Of a DNA stretch of 64,000 nucleotides, positions 56,104 through 64,000 are shown piece after piece; position 1 is the first letter of the stretch, and each line of letters starts with the position of its first letter. The DNA is from Pseudomonas sediminis. Lineage in GTDB: Bacteria; Pseudomonadota; Gammaproteobacteria; Pseudomonadales; Pseudomonadaceae. The position numbers were made by a program, and so were the translations under genes. Under the pieces are notes generated by a model. That model worked only from the letters and a program-made list of their open reading frames with translations. It made no database searches and was not told the DNA's origin. The stretch covers positions 4,216,001 to 4,280,000 of the forward strand of contig NZ_CP154631.1 in the NCBI RefSeq assembly GCF_039555755.1, read 5' to 3'.

Positions 56104-57384
56104 TCAGGCGTCTGGCGCGGCCTTCGCCGGCGGCTCGCTGTTTTCGTAAATCAACAGCGGCTTGGAGGTGCCTTCGATGACGCTCTCGTCGATCACCACC
56201 TTGCTCACGTCCTGCTGGGACGGGATCTCGTACATGGTGTCGAGCAGAATGCCCTCGAGGATAGAACGCAGACCACGTGCGCCGGTCTTGCGTTCCAGCG
56301 CCTTCTGCGCCACGGATTTCAGCGCATCGGAGCGGAACTCCAGGTCCACGCCTTCCATCTCGAACAGCTTGGCGTACTGCTTGGTCAGCGCGTTCTTCGG
56401 CTCGGTGAGGATCTGTACCAAAGCTGCTTCGTCCAACTCTTCCAGGGTCGCAATCACCGGCAGACGACCGACGAACTCGGGAATCAGGCCGAACTTGACC
56501 AGATCGTCCGGCTCGACTTCGCGCAGCGACTCGCCGATCTTCTTGCCTTCCTGCTTGCTGCGCACTTCCGCACCGAAACCGATGCCGCCCTTGGTGGAGC
56601 GCGCCTGGATGACTTTCTCCAGACCGGCGAATGCACCGCCACAGATGAACAGGATGTTGCGCGTGTCGACCTGCAGGAATTCCTGCTGCGGATGCTTGCG
56701 CCCGCCTTGCGGCGGAACCGAGGCAACAGTGCCCTCGATCAGTTTCAGCAGCGCCTGCTGCACGCCCTCACCCGACACGTCGCGAGTAATCGACGGGTTA
56801 TCGGACTTGCGCGAGATCTTGTCGATTTCGTCGATGTAGACGATGCCCATCTGGGCCTTCTCGACATCGTAATCGCACTTCTGCAGCAGCTTCTGAATGA
56901 TGTTCTCGACGTCCTCACCGACATAACCGGCTTCGGTCAGGGTGGTGGCGTCAGCGATGGTGAAGGGCACGTTGAGCAGACGCGCCAGCGTTTCCGCCAG
57001 CAATGTCTTGCCGGAACCGGTCGGACCGATCAGCAGAATATTGCTCTTGCCCAGCTCGACATCATCTTTCTTGTCGCGCTGATTAAGACGCTTGTAGTGG
57101 TTGTATACCGCTACCGACAGCACTTTCTTGGCGCGTTCCTGACCAATCACATACTGATCGAGGATGCCGCTGATTTCCTTGGGTGCCGGAAGTTTGTGCG
57201 CGCTGCTCTCGGCCTGTGCTTCCTGCACCTCCTCGCGGATGATGTCATTGCACAGGTCGACGCATTCGTCGCAGATGAAGACGGAAGGACCGGCGATCAA
57301 CTTGCGCACTTCATGCTGGCTTTTGCCGCAGAAGGAGCAATAAAGCAGTTTGCCGTTGTCCTCACCGTTACGGGTATCAGTCAT
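56104..57384 (-). CDS. clpX: ClpX, AAA+ unfoldase of the ClpXP protease
   Basis: 426 residues from ATG 57384 ([21 protein letters not shown]). N-terminal zinc-binding domain with Cys16, Cys19, Cys38, Cys41; Walker A GPTGSGKT; Walker [10 protein letters not shown]; pore loops GYVGEDVEN and the ClpP-contact IGF loop ([10 protein letters not shown]). Unfolds tagged proteins and feeds ClpP. The clpP gene lies upstream on the same strand (107 bases). Confidence 0.98.
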   Translation of the reverse strand: MTDTRNGEDNGKLLYCSFCGKSQHEVRKLIAGPSVFICDECVDLCNDIIREEVQEAQAESSAHKLPAPKEISGILDQYVIGQERAKKVLSVAVYNHYKRLNQRDKKDDVELGKSNILLIGPTGSGKTLLAETLARLLNVPFTIADATTLTEAGYVGEDVENIIQKLLQKCDYDVEKAQMGIVYIDEIDKISRKSDNPSITRDVSGEGVQQALLKLIEGTVASVPPQGGRKHPQQEFLQVDTRNILFICGGAFAGLEKVIQARSTKGGIGFGAEVRSKQEGKKIGESLREVEPDDLVKFGLIPEFVGRLPVIATLEELDEAALVQILTEPKNALTKQYAKLFEMEGVDLEFRSDALKSVAQKALERKTGARGLRSILEGILLDTMYEIPSQQDVSKVVIDESVIEGTSKPLLIYENSEPPAKAAPDA

Positions 57385-57491
57385 TCGATCAATCCAATAC
57401 GGTAGGCTTGAAACACAAGATGAAGGCAAATGCGGGCATTTTCAAGGGCGCAAGTCGCGTCATTGAAGGGTGCCCGCAGATGGAGCCTTAT

Positions 57492-58133
<642 letters not shown>

Positions 58134-58172
58134 GTCTTGCGCTCACTCCCTAATAGTCATGTCTCAAATACG

Positions 58173-58200
58173 CATAAGCCAGCACGGAGGCTGGCTTATG
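58173..58200. terminator. Hairpin between tig and clpP (attenuator-like)
   Basis: Perfect stem CATAAGCCAGC / GCTGGCTTATG with loop ACGGAG, 28 bases after the tig stop. No T run, so it may partially separate tig from clpP transcription or protect the tig mRNA end. Confidence 0.55.
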
Positions 58201-58227
58201 GTGGTGTACTCGAACGAGGTTACCAGA

Positions 58228-59538
58228 TCAGTCGGCTTTAGGAGCTTCCGCCGGCTTGACTGCGTCTTCGTAGGAAACCGCTTTATCGGTCACGTTGGCC
58301 TTCTGCAGAACAGTATCTACAACTTGCTCTTCCAGTACAACCGAACGCACTTCGTTCATTTGCTGGTCGTTCTTGTAGTACCAGGCAACGACCTGCTCAG
58401 GCTCTTGGTAAGCCGAGGCCATCTCTTCGATCAGTTCGCGTACGCGGGCTTCGTCCGGCTTCAGGTCGAACTGCTTGACCACTTCAGCAACGATCAGACC
58501 CAGCACGACACGGCGCTTGGCTTGCTCTTCGAACAGCTCGGCCGGCAGTTGATTAGGCTGGATATTGCCACCGAACTGCTGAACGGCCTGCACGCGCAGA
58601 CGGTTCACTTCGTTACCGATCAACGCCTTCGGCACTTCAACCGGGTTGGCAGCCAGCAGGCCGTCCATTACCTGGTTCTTGACCTTGGACTTGATGGCCT
58701 GACGCAGCTCGCGCTCCATGTTCTTGCGGACTTCGGCACGGAAACCTTCCAGACCGCCTTCCTTGATACCGAACAGAGCGAAGAACTCGTCGTTCAGCTC
58801 AGGCAGTTGCGGGGCGGAAACGCTGTTCACGGTAACGGTGAACTCGGCGGTTTTGCCGGCCAGATCGAGGTTCTGGTAGTCCTCAGGGAAGGTCGGGTTG
58901 ATCACGCGCTCTTCACCAGCCTTGGCGCCGACCAGGGCATCTTCGAAGCCCGGGATCATGCGGCCGGAGCCCAGCACCAGTTGAGTGCCCTTGGCGCTAC
59001 CACCAGCGAAGGCTTCACCGTCGATCTTGCCAACGAAGTCGATGTTCAACTGATCGCCATTCTCGGCAGCACGCTCAACAGCTTCGAAGCGGGTGTTCTG
59101 CTTGCGCAGAATGTCGAGCATGTTGTCGACGTCGCTATCAGCCACATCAGCTTCGAGACGCTCGATGGCGATGGAGTCGAAACCGGAAACCTGAAACTCG
59201 GGGAATACTTCGAAAGTAGCGACGTATTCCAGATCCTTACCCTTCTCGAAGGACTTGGGCTCGACAGCCGGAGCACCGGCCGGATTCAGCTTCTGCTCAA
59301 CCACGGCTTCGTAGAAGGTAGCCTGGATCAGGTCGCCCAAGGCTTCCTGACGAGCAGCGTCTTCATAACGCTGACGGATCACGCTCATCGGCACCTTGCC
59401 AGGACGGAAGCCAGGAACCTTGGCACGACGGGCAGTCTGCTGCAGACGCTTGTTGACTTCGGTCTCGATGCGCTCGACGGGTACGCCGACAGTCATGCGG
59501 CGCTCAAGAGCAGAAGTGCTTTCAACAGAAACTTGCAT
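58228..59538 (-). CDS. tig: Trigger factor
   Basis: 436 residues from ATG 59538 ([17 protein letters not shown]). Ribosome-binding loop [14 protein letters not shown] (the GFRxGKxP signature, about 44-55), FKBP-type isomerase domain around residues 150-250 ([24 protein letters not shown]-like [15 protein letters not shown]) and the C-terminal chaperone arms. Sits at the ribosome exit and folds new chains. Its leader holds a GCCGG hairpin. Upstream is the tRNA cluster on the same strand. Confidence 0.98.
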   Translation of the reverse strand: MQVSVESTSALERRMTVGVPVERIETEVNKRLQQTARRAKVPGFRPGKVPMSVIRQRYEDAARQEALGDLIQATFYEAVVEQKLNPAGAPAVEPKSFEKGKDLEYVATFEVFPEFQVSGFDSIAIERLEADVADSDVDNMLDILRKQNTRFEAVERAAENGDQLNIDFVGKIDGEAFAGGSAKGTQLVLGSGRMIPGFEDALVGAKAGEERVINPTFPEDYQNLDLAGKTAEFTVTVNSVSAPQLPELNDEFFALFGIKEGGLEGFRAEVRKNMERELRQAIKSKVKNQVMDGLLAANPVEVPKALIGNEVNRLRVQAVQQFGGNIQPNQLPAELFEEQAKRRVVLGLIVAEVVKQFDLKPDEARVRELIEEMASAYQEPEQVVAWYYKNDQQMNEVRSVVLEEQVVDTVLQKANVTDKAVSYEDAVKPAEAPKAD

Positions 59539-59666
59539 GGATATTCCTCGTTGCACAGACATAAGCCGGCTCGAACCGGCCCCGAATCAAGGCCAAGCAT
59601 TCTAGAGGCTCAATGTGCAGAAGTCACCCTAGAAGCAGGCGGCAGTCGGGAGGGGCTATATAAAGA

Positions 59667-59751
59667 TGGTGCGGACGGAGAGACTCGAACTCTCACACCT
59701 TGCGGCGCCAGAACCTAAATCTGGTGTGTCTACCAATTCCACCACGTCCGC
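59667..59751 (-). tRNA. tRNA-Leu (anticodon UAG)
   Basis: 85 bases including encoded CCA. Anticodon stem CCAGA-TTTAGGT-TCTGG gives UAG (reads CUA); long variable arm typical of Leu tRNA; T-arm loop TTCGAGT and acceptor GCGGACG/CGTCCGC pair fully. Last of the three tRNAs on this strand. Confidence 0.97.
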
Positions 59752-59772
59752 GTGGCCTTGCAGCTTAAAACA

Positions 59773-59801
59773 AAAACGCCAGGCTTTTGGCCTGGCGTTT
59801 T
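59773..59801 (-). terminator. Terminator-like hairpin between tRNA-His and tRNA-Leu
   Basis: Perfect 12-base stem AAAACGCCAGGC / GCCTGGCGTTTT with loop TTTTG; minus-strand read ends in TTTTTG. Would stop or slow transcription ahead of tRNA-Leu. Confidence 0.8.
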
Positions 59802-59807
59802 GGAATA

Positions 59808-59884
59808 TGGGGTGGACGATGGGAATCGAACCCACGACACCAGGAGCCACAATCCTGTGCTCTACCAACTGAGCTACGCCCACC
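59808..59884 (-). tRNA. tRNA-His (anticodon GUG)
   Basis: 77 bases counting the encoded G at position -1 opposite C73, and CCA. Anticodon stem CAGGA-TTGTGGC-TCCTG gives GUG. All arms pair (one G-U in the acceptor). Confidence 0.97.
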
Positions 59885-59919
59885 ATATTGCATTTGCTTA
59901 CTCTTGCCTGACCGCCAAA

Positions 59920-59996
59920 TGGCGCACCCGGCAGGACTCGAACCTGCGACCATCCGCTTAGAAGGCGGATGCTCTATCCAGCTGAGCTACGGGCAC
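59920..59996 (-). tRNA. tRNA-Arg (anticodon UCU)
   Basis: 77 bases with encoded CCA. Anticodon loop CTTCTAA between TCCGC and GCGGA gives UCU (reads AGA). First of the Arg-His-Leu cluster, read from the promoter at 60108-60134. Confidence 0.97.
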
Positions 59997-60107
59997 TTAT
60001 CCATCCGCTAGCGCAGACTTACAAGCTTTTGGCTCCAACCTCACCACCAGGGCTTGGCTTTTGCCGCCTCACCCAGCGAGTGGCTGTTCCTGAGAAGCGG
60101 GGCGAAT

Positions 60108-60134
60108 GTTATAGACGCCTCCCAACCTCGTCAA
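60108..60134 (-). promoter_or_regulatory. Stable-RNA promoter for the tRNA cluster
   Basis: Minus strand TTGACG (60134-60129), 15-base spacer, TATAAC (60113-60108), followed by a G+C-rich stretch (ATTCGCCCCGC) like discriminators of stringently controlled tRNA promoters. Leader of about 105 bases to tRNA-Arg. Confidence 0.7.
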
Positions 60135-60265
60135 CAGAAATTTTCAAAAAAATTCAGCGATTTAAAGGAGTTACGCGAAAACGACGGCAGGCGCCTTTGC
60201 CCGGGTGAGCGCCCATGCGAGAATGCGCGTCCTTTTTTCATCCTTATTAATGGTTAACCAGCGCA

Positions 60266-61120
60266 ATGACCGCACAACTGATCGACGGCAAGGCGATCGC
60301 CGCCAGCCTCCGCCAGCAGATTGCCCAACGTGTCGCCGAACGCCGCCAGCAAGGCCTTCGTGCGCCAGGCCTGGCCGTGATCCTGGTCGGCACCGATCCT
60401 GCCTCCCAGGTCTATGTGTCACATAAACGCAAGGATTGCGAAGAAGTCGGTTTCCTCTCCCGTGCCTATGACCTGCCGGCAGAGACCAGCCAGGCCGATC
60501 TGCTCGCGCTGATCGACGAGCTCAATGAAGACCCGACCATCGACGGCATCCTGGTACAGCTGCCGCTGCCGGAGAATCTCGACTCTTCCCTGCTGCTCGA
60601 ACGCATTCGTCCGGACAAGGATGTGGACGGCTTCCATCCCTACAACATTGGCCGTTTGGCACAGCGCATGCCGCTGCTGCGCCCCTGCACCCCGAAAGGC
60701 ATCATGACCCTGCTGGAAAGCACCGGGGCCGATCTGTACGGCATGCATGCGGTGGTAGTCGGCGCCTCCAACATCGTTGGCCGCCCGATGGCCATGGAGC
60801 TGTTGCTGGCCGGTTGCACCGTCACCGTCACTCACCGTTTCACCAAGGATCTGGCCGGCCATGTAGGCCAGGCCGACATCGTCGTGGTCGCTGCCGGCAA
60901 GCCGGGACTGGTCAAGGGTGAGTGGATCAAGCCAGGCGCCATCGTCATCGACGTTGGCATCAACCGCCAGGAAGACGGCAAGCTGGTCGGTGACGTGACC
61001 TTTGATGCCGCCCTACCCCGCGCCGGCTGGATCACACCGGTTCCAGGCGGCGTTGGCCCGATGACTCGCGCCGGGCTGTTGGAGAACACCCTGCACGCGG
61101 CCGAACATCTGCATAAGTAA
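60266..61120 (+). CDS. folD: FolD, methylenetetrahydrofolate dehydrogenase/cyclohydrolase
   Basis: 284 residues. Catalytic [12 protein letters not shown] (the Lys of YxxxK-type active site region), [10 protein letters not shown] (folate binding), [18 protein letters not shown] and the NADP loop [20 protein letters not shown], ending in [19 protein letters not shown]. Makes 10-formyl-THF from methylene-THF in one-carbon metabolism. Its 5' region is shared with the divergent tRNA promoter. Confidence 0.97.
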   Translation: MTAQLIDGKAIAASLRQQIAQRVAERRQQGLRAPGLAVILVGTDPASQVYVSHKRKDCEEVGFLSRAYDLPAETSQADLLALIDELNEDPTIDGILVQLPLPENLDSSLLLERIRPDKDVDGFHPYNIGRLAQRMPLLRPCTPKGIMTLLESTGADLYGMHAVVVGASNIVGRPMAMELLLAGCTVTVTHRFTKDLAGHVGQADIVVVAAGKPGLVKGEWIKPGAIVIDVGINRQEDGKLVGDVTFDAALPRAGWITPVPGGVGPMTRAGLLENTLHAAEHLHK

Positions 61121-61137
61121 GCAGCACTGCATAAAAA

Positions 61138-61163
61138 ACAACAGCACCCGAGGGTGCCGTTGT
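61138..61163. terminator. Bidirectional terminator between folD and the binding-protein gene
   Basis: ACAAC-GCACCC stem paired with GGGTGC-GTTGT (one mismatch), loop GAG; minus-strand tail TTTTTT is ideal for the ABC operon end, plus-strand tail is weaker. Confidence 0.88.
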
Positions 61164-61180
61164 CGTTTCTGCCACTTGGA

Positions 61181-62923
61181 TCAGTTACGCGCCTGCTCCC
61201 AGGACTTGAGCAACTCGTCGTAGGCGATGGTTTCGCCTTTGGGCTTCTCGTTGGCCAGCTTGGGTTTCGGTGCACCCGGCTGGTCGAACCAGTACTGCGG
61301 ATCACGCGGCTCGTTCAGCTTCGGCCCGCACTCACCCAGTACACCGGAGCGCTCCAGACGACCGAGCATGGTGTCTTGCGCAGCCGCCAGGCCATCGAGC
61401 GCCTGTTGCGGCGTCTTGTCACCGCTAGCGGCCTCGGCGATGAACTGCCACCACAGCTGAGCTAGACGCGGATAGTCCGGCACGTTGGTGCCGGTTGGCG
61501 TCCACTGCACGCGTGCCGGGCTACGGTAGAACTCCACCAGCCCCCCAAGCTTGGGCGCTACGTCCGTCATCGCCTGCGAGTTGATGTCCGACTCACGAAT
61601 CGGCGTCAGACCGACCAGGGTCTTTTTCAGCGAGACGGTCTTGGAGGTAACAAACTGCGCATAGAGCCAGGCGGCCAGGCGCTGTTTCTCCGGCGTGGAG
61701 TTGAGGAAGGTCCAGGAGCCGGTGTCCTGGTAACCGAGCTTCATGCCCTCTTCCCAATACGGGCCCTTGGGCGACGGCGCCATACGCCATTTCGGCGTGC
61801 CATCGTCGTTGACCACCGGCAGGCCAGGCTTGGTCATATCGGCGGTAAAGGCGGTGTACCAGAAGATCTGCTGAGCGATGGCACCCTGCGCCGGCACCGG
61901 GCCGGATTCGGAGAAGGTCATGCCTTGCGCTTCCGGCGGCGCGTACTGGCGCATCCAATCGACGTACTTCTGCGTGGCGAACACCGCCGCAGGCCCGTTG
62001 GTATCACCACCGCGGGCGACACTGGAACCCACCGGCCGGCAACCGTCGACGCGAATGCCCCACTCGTCCACCGGCAGGCCGTTGGGCAGACCCTTGTCGC
62101 CACCGCCAGCCATGGAGAACCAGGCGTCGGTGAAACGCCAGCCCAGCGACGGATCTTTCTTGCCGTAGTCCATGTGGCCATAGACGCGTTTACCGTCGAT
62201 TTCCTTGACGTGTACCGAGAAGAATTCAGCGATGTCCTCGTAGGCTGACCAGTTCACCGGCACGCCCAGCTCGTAGCCGTAGATTTCCTTGAACTTGGCC
62301 TTCAGCTCCGGACGCTCGAACCAGTCGGCGCGAAACCAGTAGAGGTTGGCGAACTGCTGATCGGGTAACTGATAAACCTTGCCGTCCGGCCCGGTGGTGA
62401 ATGACAGGCCGATGAAATCGTCAAGATCGAGAGTCGGCGAGGTGAAGTCCTTGCCTTCGTTAGCCATCATGTCGGTAATCGAGACCGCCTTGCCATAGCG
62501 GAAGTGGGTACCGATCAGGTCCGAGTCGTTGACCCAGCCGTCGTAGATGTTCTTGCCGGACTGCATCTGCGTCTGCAGTTTCTCGACCACATCGCCTTCC
62601 TGCATCAGGTCATGCTTGAGCTTGATGCCGGTGATTTCACTGAAGGCCTTGGCCAGAACCTTGGACTCGTACTCATGGGTGGTCAGGGTTTCCGAGGCGA
62701 CATTGATGTTCATGCCACGAAACGGCTCGGCAGCCTTGATGAACCACTTAAGCTCTTCGAGCTGTTGCTCCGGCGTCAGGGTCGAGGGATTGAACTCATC
62801 AGCAATCCATTTCTTCGCGGCCTCTTCATAGGCATCCGCCCAGGCCGCACCGCTCAAACCGGACAACGCCAGCAAGGCGGCCAACGCCAAGCTATGTCGG
62901 GTCTTGTTGTTATTGTCGAACAT
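61181..62923 (-). CDS. Sugar/glycerol-type ABC transporter periplasmic binding protein
   Basis: 580 residues from ATG 62923 (MFDNNNKTRHSLALAALLALSG) behind GGAGG. Signal peptide ending SGAAWA-DA. Family-1 solute-binding features: NVASETLTTHEYESKVLAKAFSEITGIK, GSWTFLNSTPEKQRLAAWLYAQF, WWQFIAEAASGDKTPQQALD. Larger than most sugar-binding proteins. With the DUF2160 protein and permease upstream it matches glycerol transporters of the GlpSTPQV type (GlpV), so glycerol is the likely ligand. Confidence 0.85.
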   Translation of the reverse strand: MFDNNNKTRHSLALAALLALSGLSGAAWADAYEEAAKKWIADEFNPSTLTPEQQLEELKWFIKAAEPFRGMNINVASETLTTHEYESKVLAKAFSEITGIKLKHDLMQEGDVVEKLQTQMQSGKNIYDGWVNDSDLIGTHFRYGKAVSITDMMANEGKDFTSPTLDLDDFIGLSFTTGPDGKVYQLPDQQFANLYWFRADWFERPELKAKFKEIYGYELGVPVNWSAYEDIAEFFSVHVKEIDGKRVYGHMDYGKKDPSLGWRFTDAWFSMAGGGDKGLPNGLPVDEWGIRVDGCRPVGSSVARGGDTNGPAAVFATQKYVDWMRQYAPPEAQGMTFSESGPVPAQGAIAQQIFWYTAFTADMTKPGLPVVNDDGTPKWRMAPSPKGPYWEEGMKLGYQDTGSWTFLNSTPEKQRLAAWLYAQFVTSKTVSLKKTLVGLTPIRESDINSQAMTDVAPKLGGLVEFYRSPARVQWTPTGTNVPDYPRLAQLWWQFIAEAASGDKTPQQALDGLAAAQDTMLGRLERSGVLGECGPKLNEPRDPQYWFDQPGAPKPKLANEKPKGETIAYDELLKSWEQARN

Positions 62924-62974
62924 AGAGACCTCCATCTCAGGATATGGGGAGAGGCATACCGGCGGCAGCCCGGC

Positions 62975-63247
62975 TCAGCCCCAGCGCATGACTGCGCACA
63001 ACCACAACAGCGATAGCAGCGACGCTATCCACACGCTCCAGTCGGTCACGCCGATTACCAGCAGGTGCAGGTAGGCGCTGCCGAGCAGACCGATGAACAA
63101 CCGATCACCACGGGTGGTGGTGATCGGCAGAAAACCCTTGCGCTCGACGCACGGCCAGCGCAGCTCGACCAGCGTCATGCCGGCCAGCAGCACGGCGATG
63201 CAACCGAAGAACAGCGCGGTCGGCAGAGTCCAGGCCATCCAGCTCAT
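62975..63247 (-). CDS. DUF2160 small membrane protein
   Basis: 90 residues, MSWMAWTLPTALFFGCIAVLLAGMTLVELRWP, with three hydrophobic segments. DUF2160 proteins occur almost only inside glycerol-type ABC operons between permease and binding-protein genes, as here. Their role is not known. 12 bases after the permease stop, 51 before the binding-protein ATG. Confidence 0.85.
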   Translation of the reverse strand: MSWMAWTLPTALFFGCIAVLLAGMTLVELRWPCVERKGFLPITTTRGDRLFIGLLGSAYLHLLVIGVTDWSVWIASLLSLLWLCAVMRWG

Positions 63248-63259
63248 GATGAACCTCCC

Positions 63260-64000
63260 TTACACGCGACCGAGGGCGAAGCCCTTGGCCACATGGTTGC
63301 GAACGAACCAGATCACCAGCATCCCCGGGATGATGGTCAGCACTCCGGCAGCGGCGAGCACGCCCCAGTCGATACCCGAGGCGGACACGGTACGGGTCAT
63401 CACCGCCGCGATGGGCTTGGCGTCCACCGAGGTCAGGGTGCGCGCCAGCAGCAACTCGACCCAGGAGAACATGAAGCAGAAGAAGGCGGTGACACCGATA
63501 CCGGAGCGGATCAGCGGGATGAAGATCTTCACGAAGAATTTCGGGAAGCTGTAACCGTCGATGTAGGCCGTCTCGTCGATTTCCTTGGGCACGCCGGACA
63601 TGAAGCCTTCGAGGATCCACACCGCCAGCGGCACGTTGAACAGGCAGTGCGCCAATGCCACGGCGATATGGGTGTCGAACAGGCCGATGGACGAGTACAG
63701 CTGGAAGAACGGCAGCAGGAATACCGCTGGCGGCGCCATGCGGTTGGTCAACAGCCAGAAGAACAGGTGCTTGTCGCCGAGAAAGCGATAGCGCGAGAAG
63801 GCATAGGCCGCCGGCAGCGCCACGCTGAGCGAGATCAGGGTGTTGAGGCTGACGTAATACAGCGAGTTGAGGTAGCCCTCGTACCAACTGCGGTCGGTGA
63901 AGATCACCCGGAAGTTGTCCAGAGTGAAATTCTGCGGCCACAGGCTGAGCCCACCGAGAATTTCGGTATTGCTCTTGAACGACATGTTCAGCAGCCAGTA
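63260..64000 (-). CDS. ABC transporter permease (carbohydrate/glycerol type), 5' end outside the window
   Basis: About 246 residues visible, ending VIWFVRNHVAKGFALGRV. MalG/UgpE-like: EAA loop FMSGVPKEIDETAYIDGYSFPKFF with IFIPLIRSGIGVTAF, six-helix layout and NLTL-type internal repeats. The frame continues to the window edge (YWLLN before MSFKSN), so the true start lies beyond 64000. Second permease and ATPases of the operon are expected further upstream. Confidence 0.9.
   Translation of the reverse strand, partial: YWLLNMSFKSNTEILGGLSLWPQNFTLDNFRVIFTDRSWYEGYLNSLYYVSLNTLISLSVALPAAYAFSRYRFLGDKHLFFWLLTNRMAPPAVFLLPFFQLYSSIGLFDTHIAVALAHCLFNVPLAVWILEGFMSGVPKEIDETAYIDGYSFPKFFVKIFIPLIRSGIGVTAFFCFMFSWVELLLARTLTSVDAKPIAAVMTRTVSASGIDWGVLAAAGVLTIIPGMLVIWFVRNHVAKGFALGRV

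Noticed and set aside
59656..60011. Short open frames across the tRNA genes
   Set aside because: They overlap tRNA-Leu, tRNA-His and tRNA-Arg, whose cloverleaf structures explain the sequence completely.

Overview
The window is a dense, ordinary stretch of chromosome from a gamma-proteobacterium, almost certainly a Pseudomonas. The evidence is the high G+C content, the coding style and the gene order. The right half reproduces the block known in P. aeruginosa PAO1 from folD through tig-clpP-clpX-lon-hupB-ppiD-fabI, the nppA1A2BCD ABC transporter, mltD-gloB-methyltransferase-rnhA-dnaQ, ldcA, and then crotonase-fimL-nudC. An environmental lineage of the P. mendocina/oleovorans type is my guess and cannot be proven from this sequence. 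I see no prophage, integrase, transposase, CRISPR array or rRNA. No gap between genes exceeds about 300 bases.

Layout. 1-9.6 kb: the tamA-tamB outer-membrane assembly pair (tamB cut by the window edge), a GNAT acetyltransferase, xthA, a PstS-like/OmpA fusion, a TerC/Alx membrane protein and several small household genes. 9.7-15.7 kb: ppnP and rhtA, then a compact five-gene minus-strand operon (NAD-kinase-like, DUF1287, DCC thioredoxin-like, DoxX-like, ABC exporter) that is the least understood unit here. 15.7-24 kb: msrB, alaA, htpX, tpm, a DOPA-dioxygenase-like gene, a TetR regulator divergent from a hotdog thioesterase over a tandem operator, acuI and sohB. 24-29 kb: a phosphoglycerate-mutase-like phosphatase, an SCP2 protein, an APH-like (ACAD10/LvaA-type) kinase paired with an SDR, a membrane protein and a TSUP transporter. 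28.9-41 kb: nudC-fimL-crotonase, ldcA, dnaQ, rnhA, a methyltransferase, gloB, mltD and an HDOD-GAF protein. 41-48.5 kb: the five-gene npp/yej-type peptide ABC transporter with two tandem binding proteins. 48.5-60 kb: fabI, a phospholipase-D-type lipoprotein, ppiD, hupB, lon, clpX, clpP, tig and a tRNA-Arg/His/Leu cluster. 60-64 kb: folD, then the 3' part of a glycerol-type ABC operon (permease, DUF2160 protein, binding protein), cut by the right edge.

Functional themes. Envelope and proteostasis functions dominate: TamAB, HtpX, SohB, PpiD, Lon, ClpXP and trigger factor, with heat-shock-type promoter sequences visible before lon and possibly htpX. Fatty-acid/CoA chemistry recurs in FabI, crotonase, the hotdog protein, AcuI, SCP2 and the kinase-SDR pair. 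Redox repair is represented by MsrB and the DCC/DoxX operon. Regulatory DNA that can be read directly includes a tandem TAGAA-N5-TTCTA operator, a near-consensus hupB promoter inside a large inverted repeat, a stable-RNA promoter before the tRNAs, about ten intrinsic terminators and three palindromic intergenic elements.
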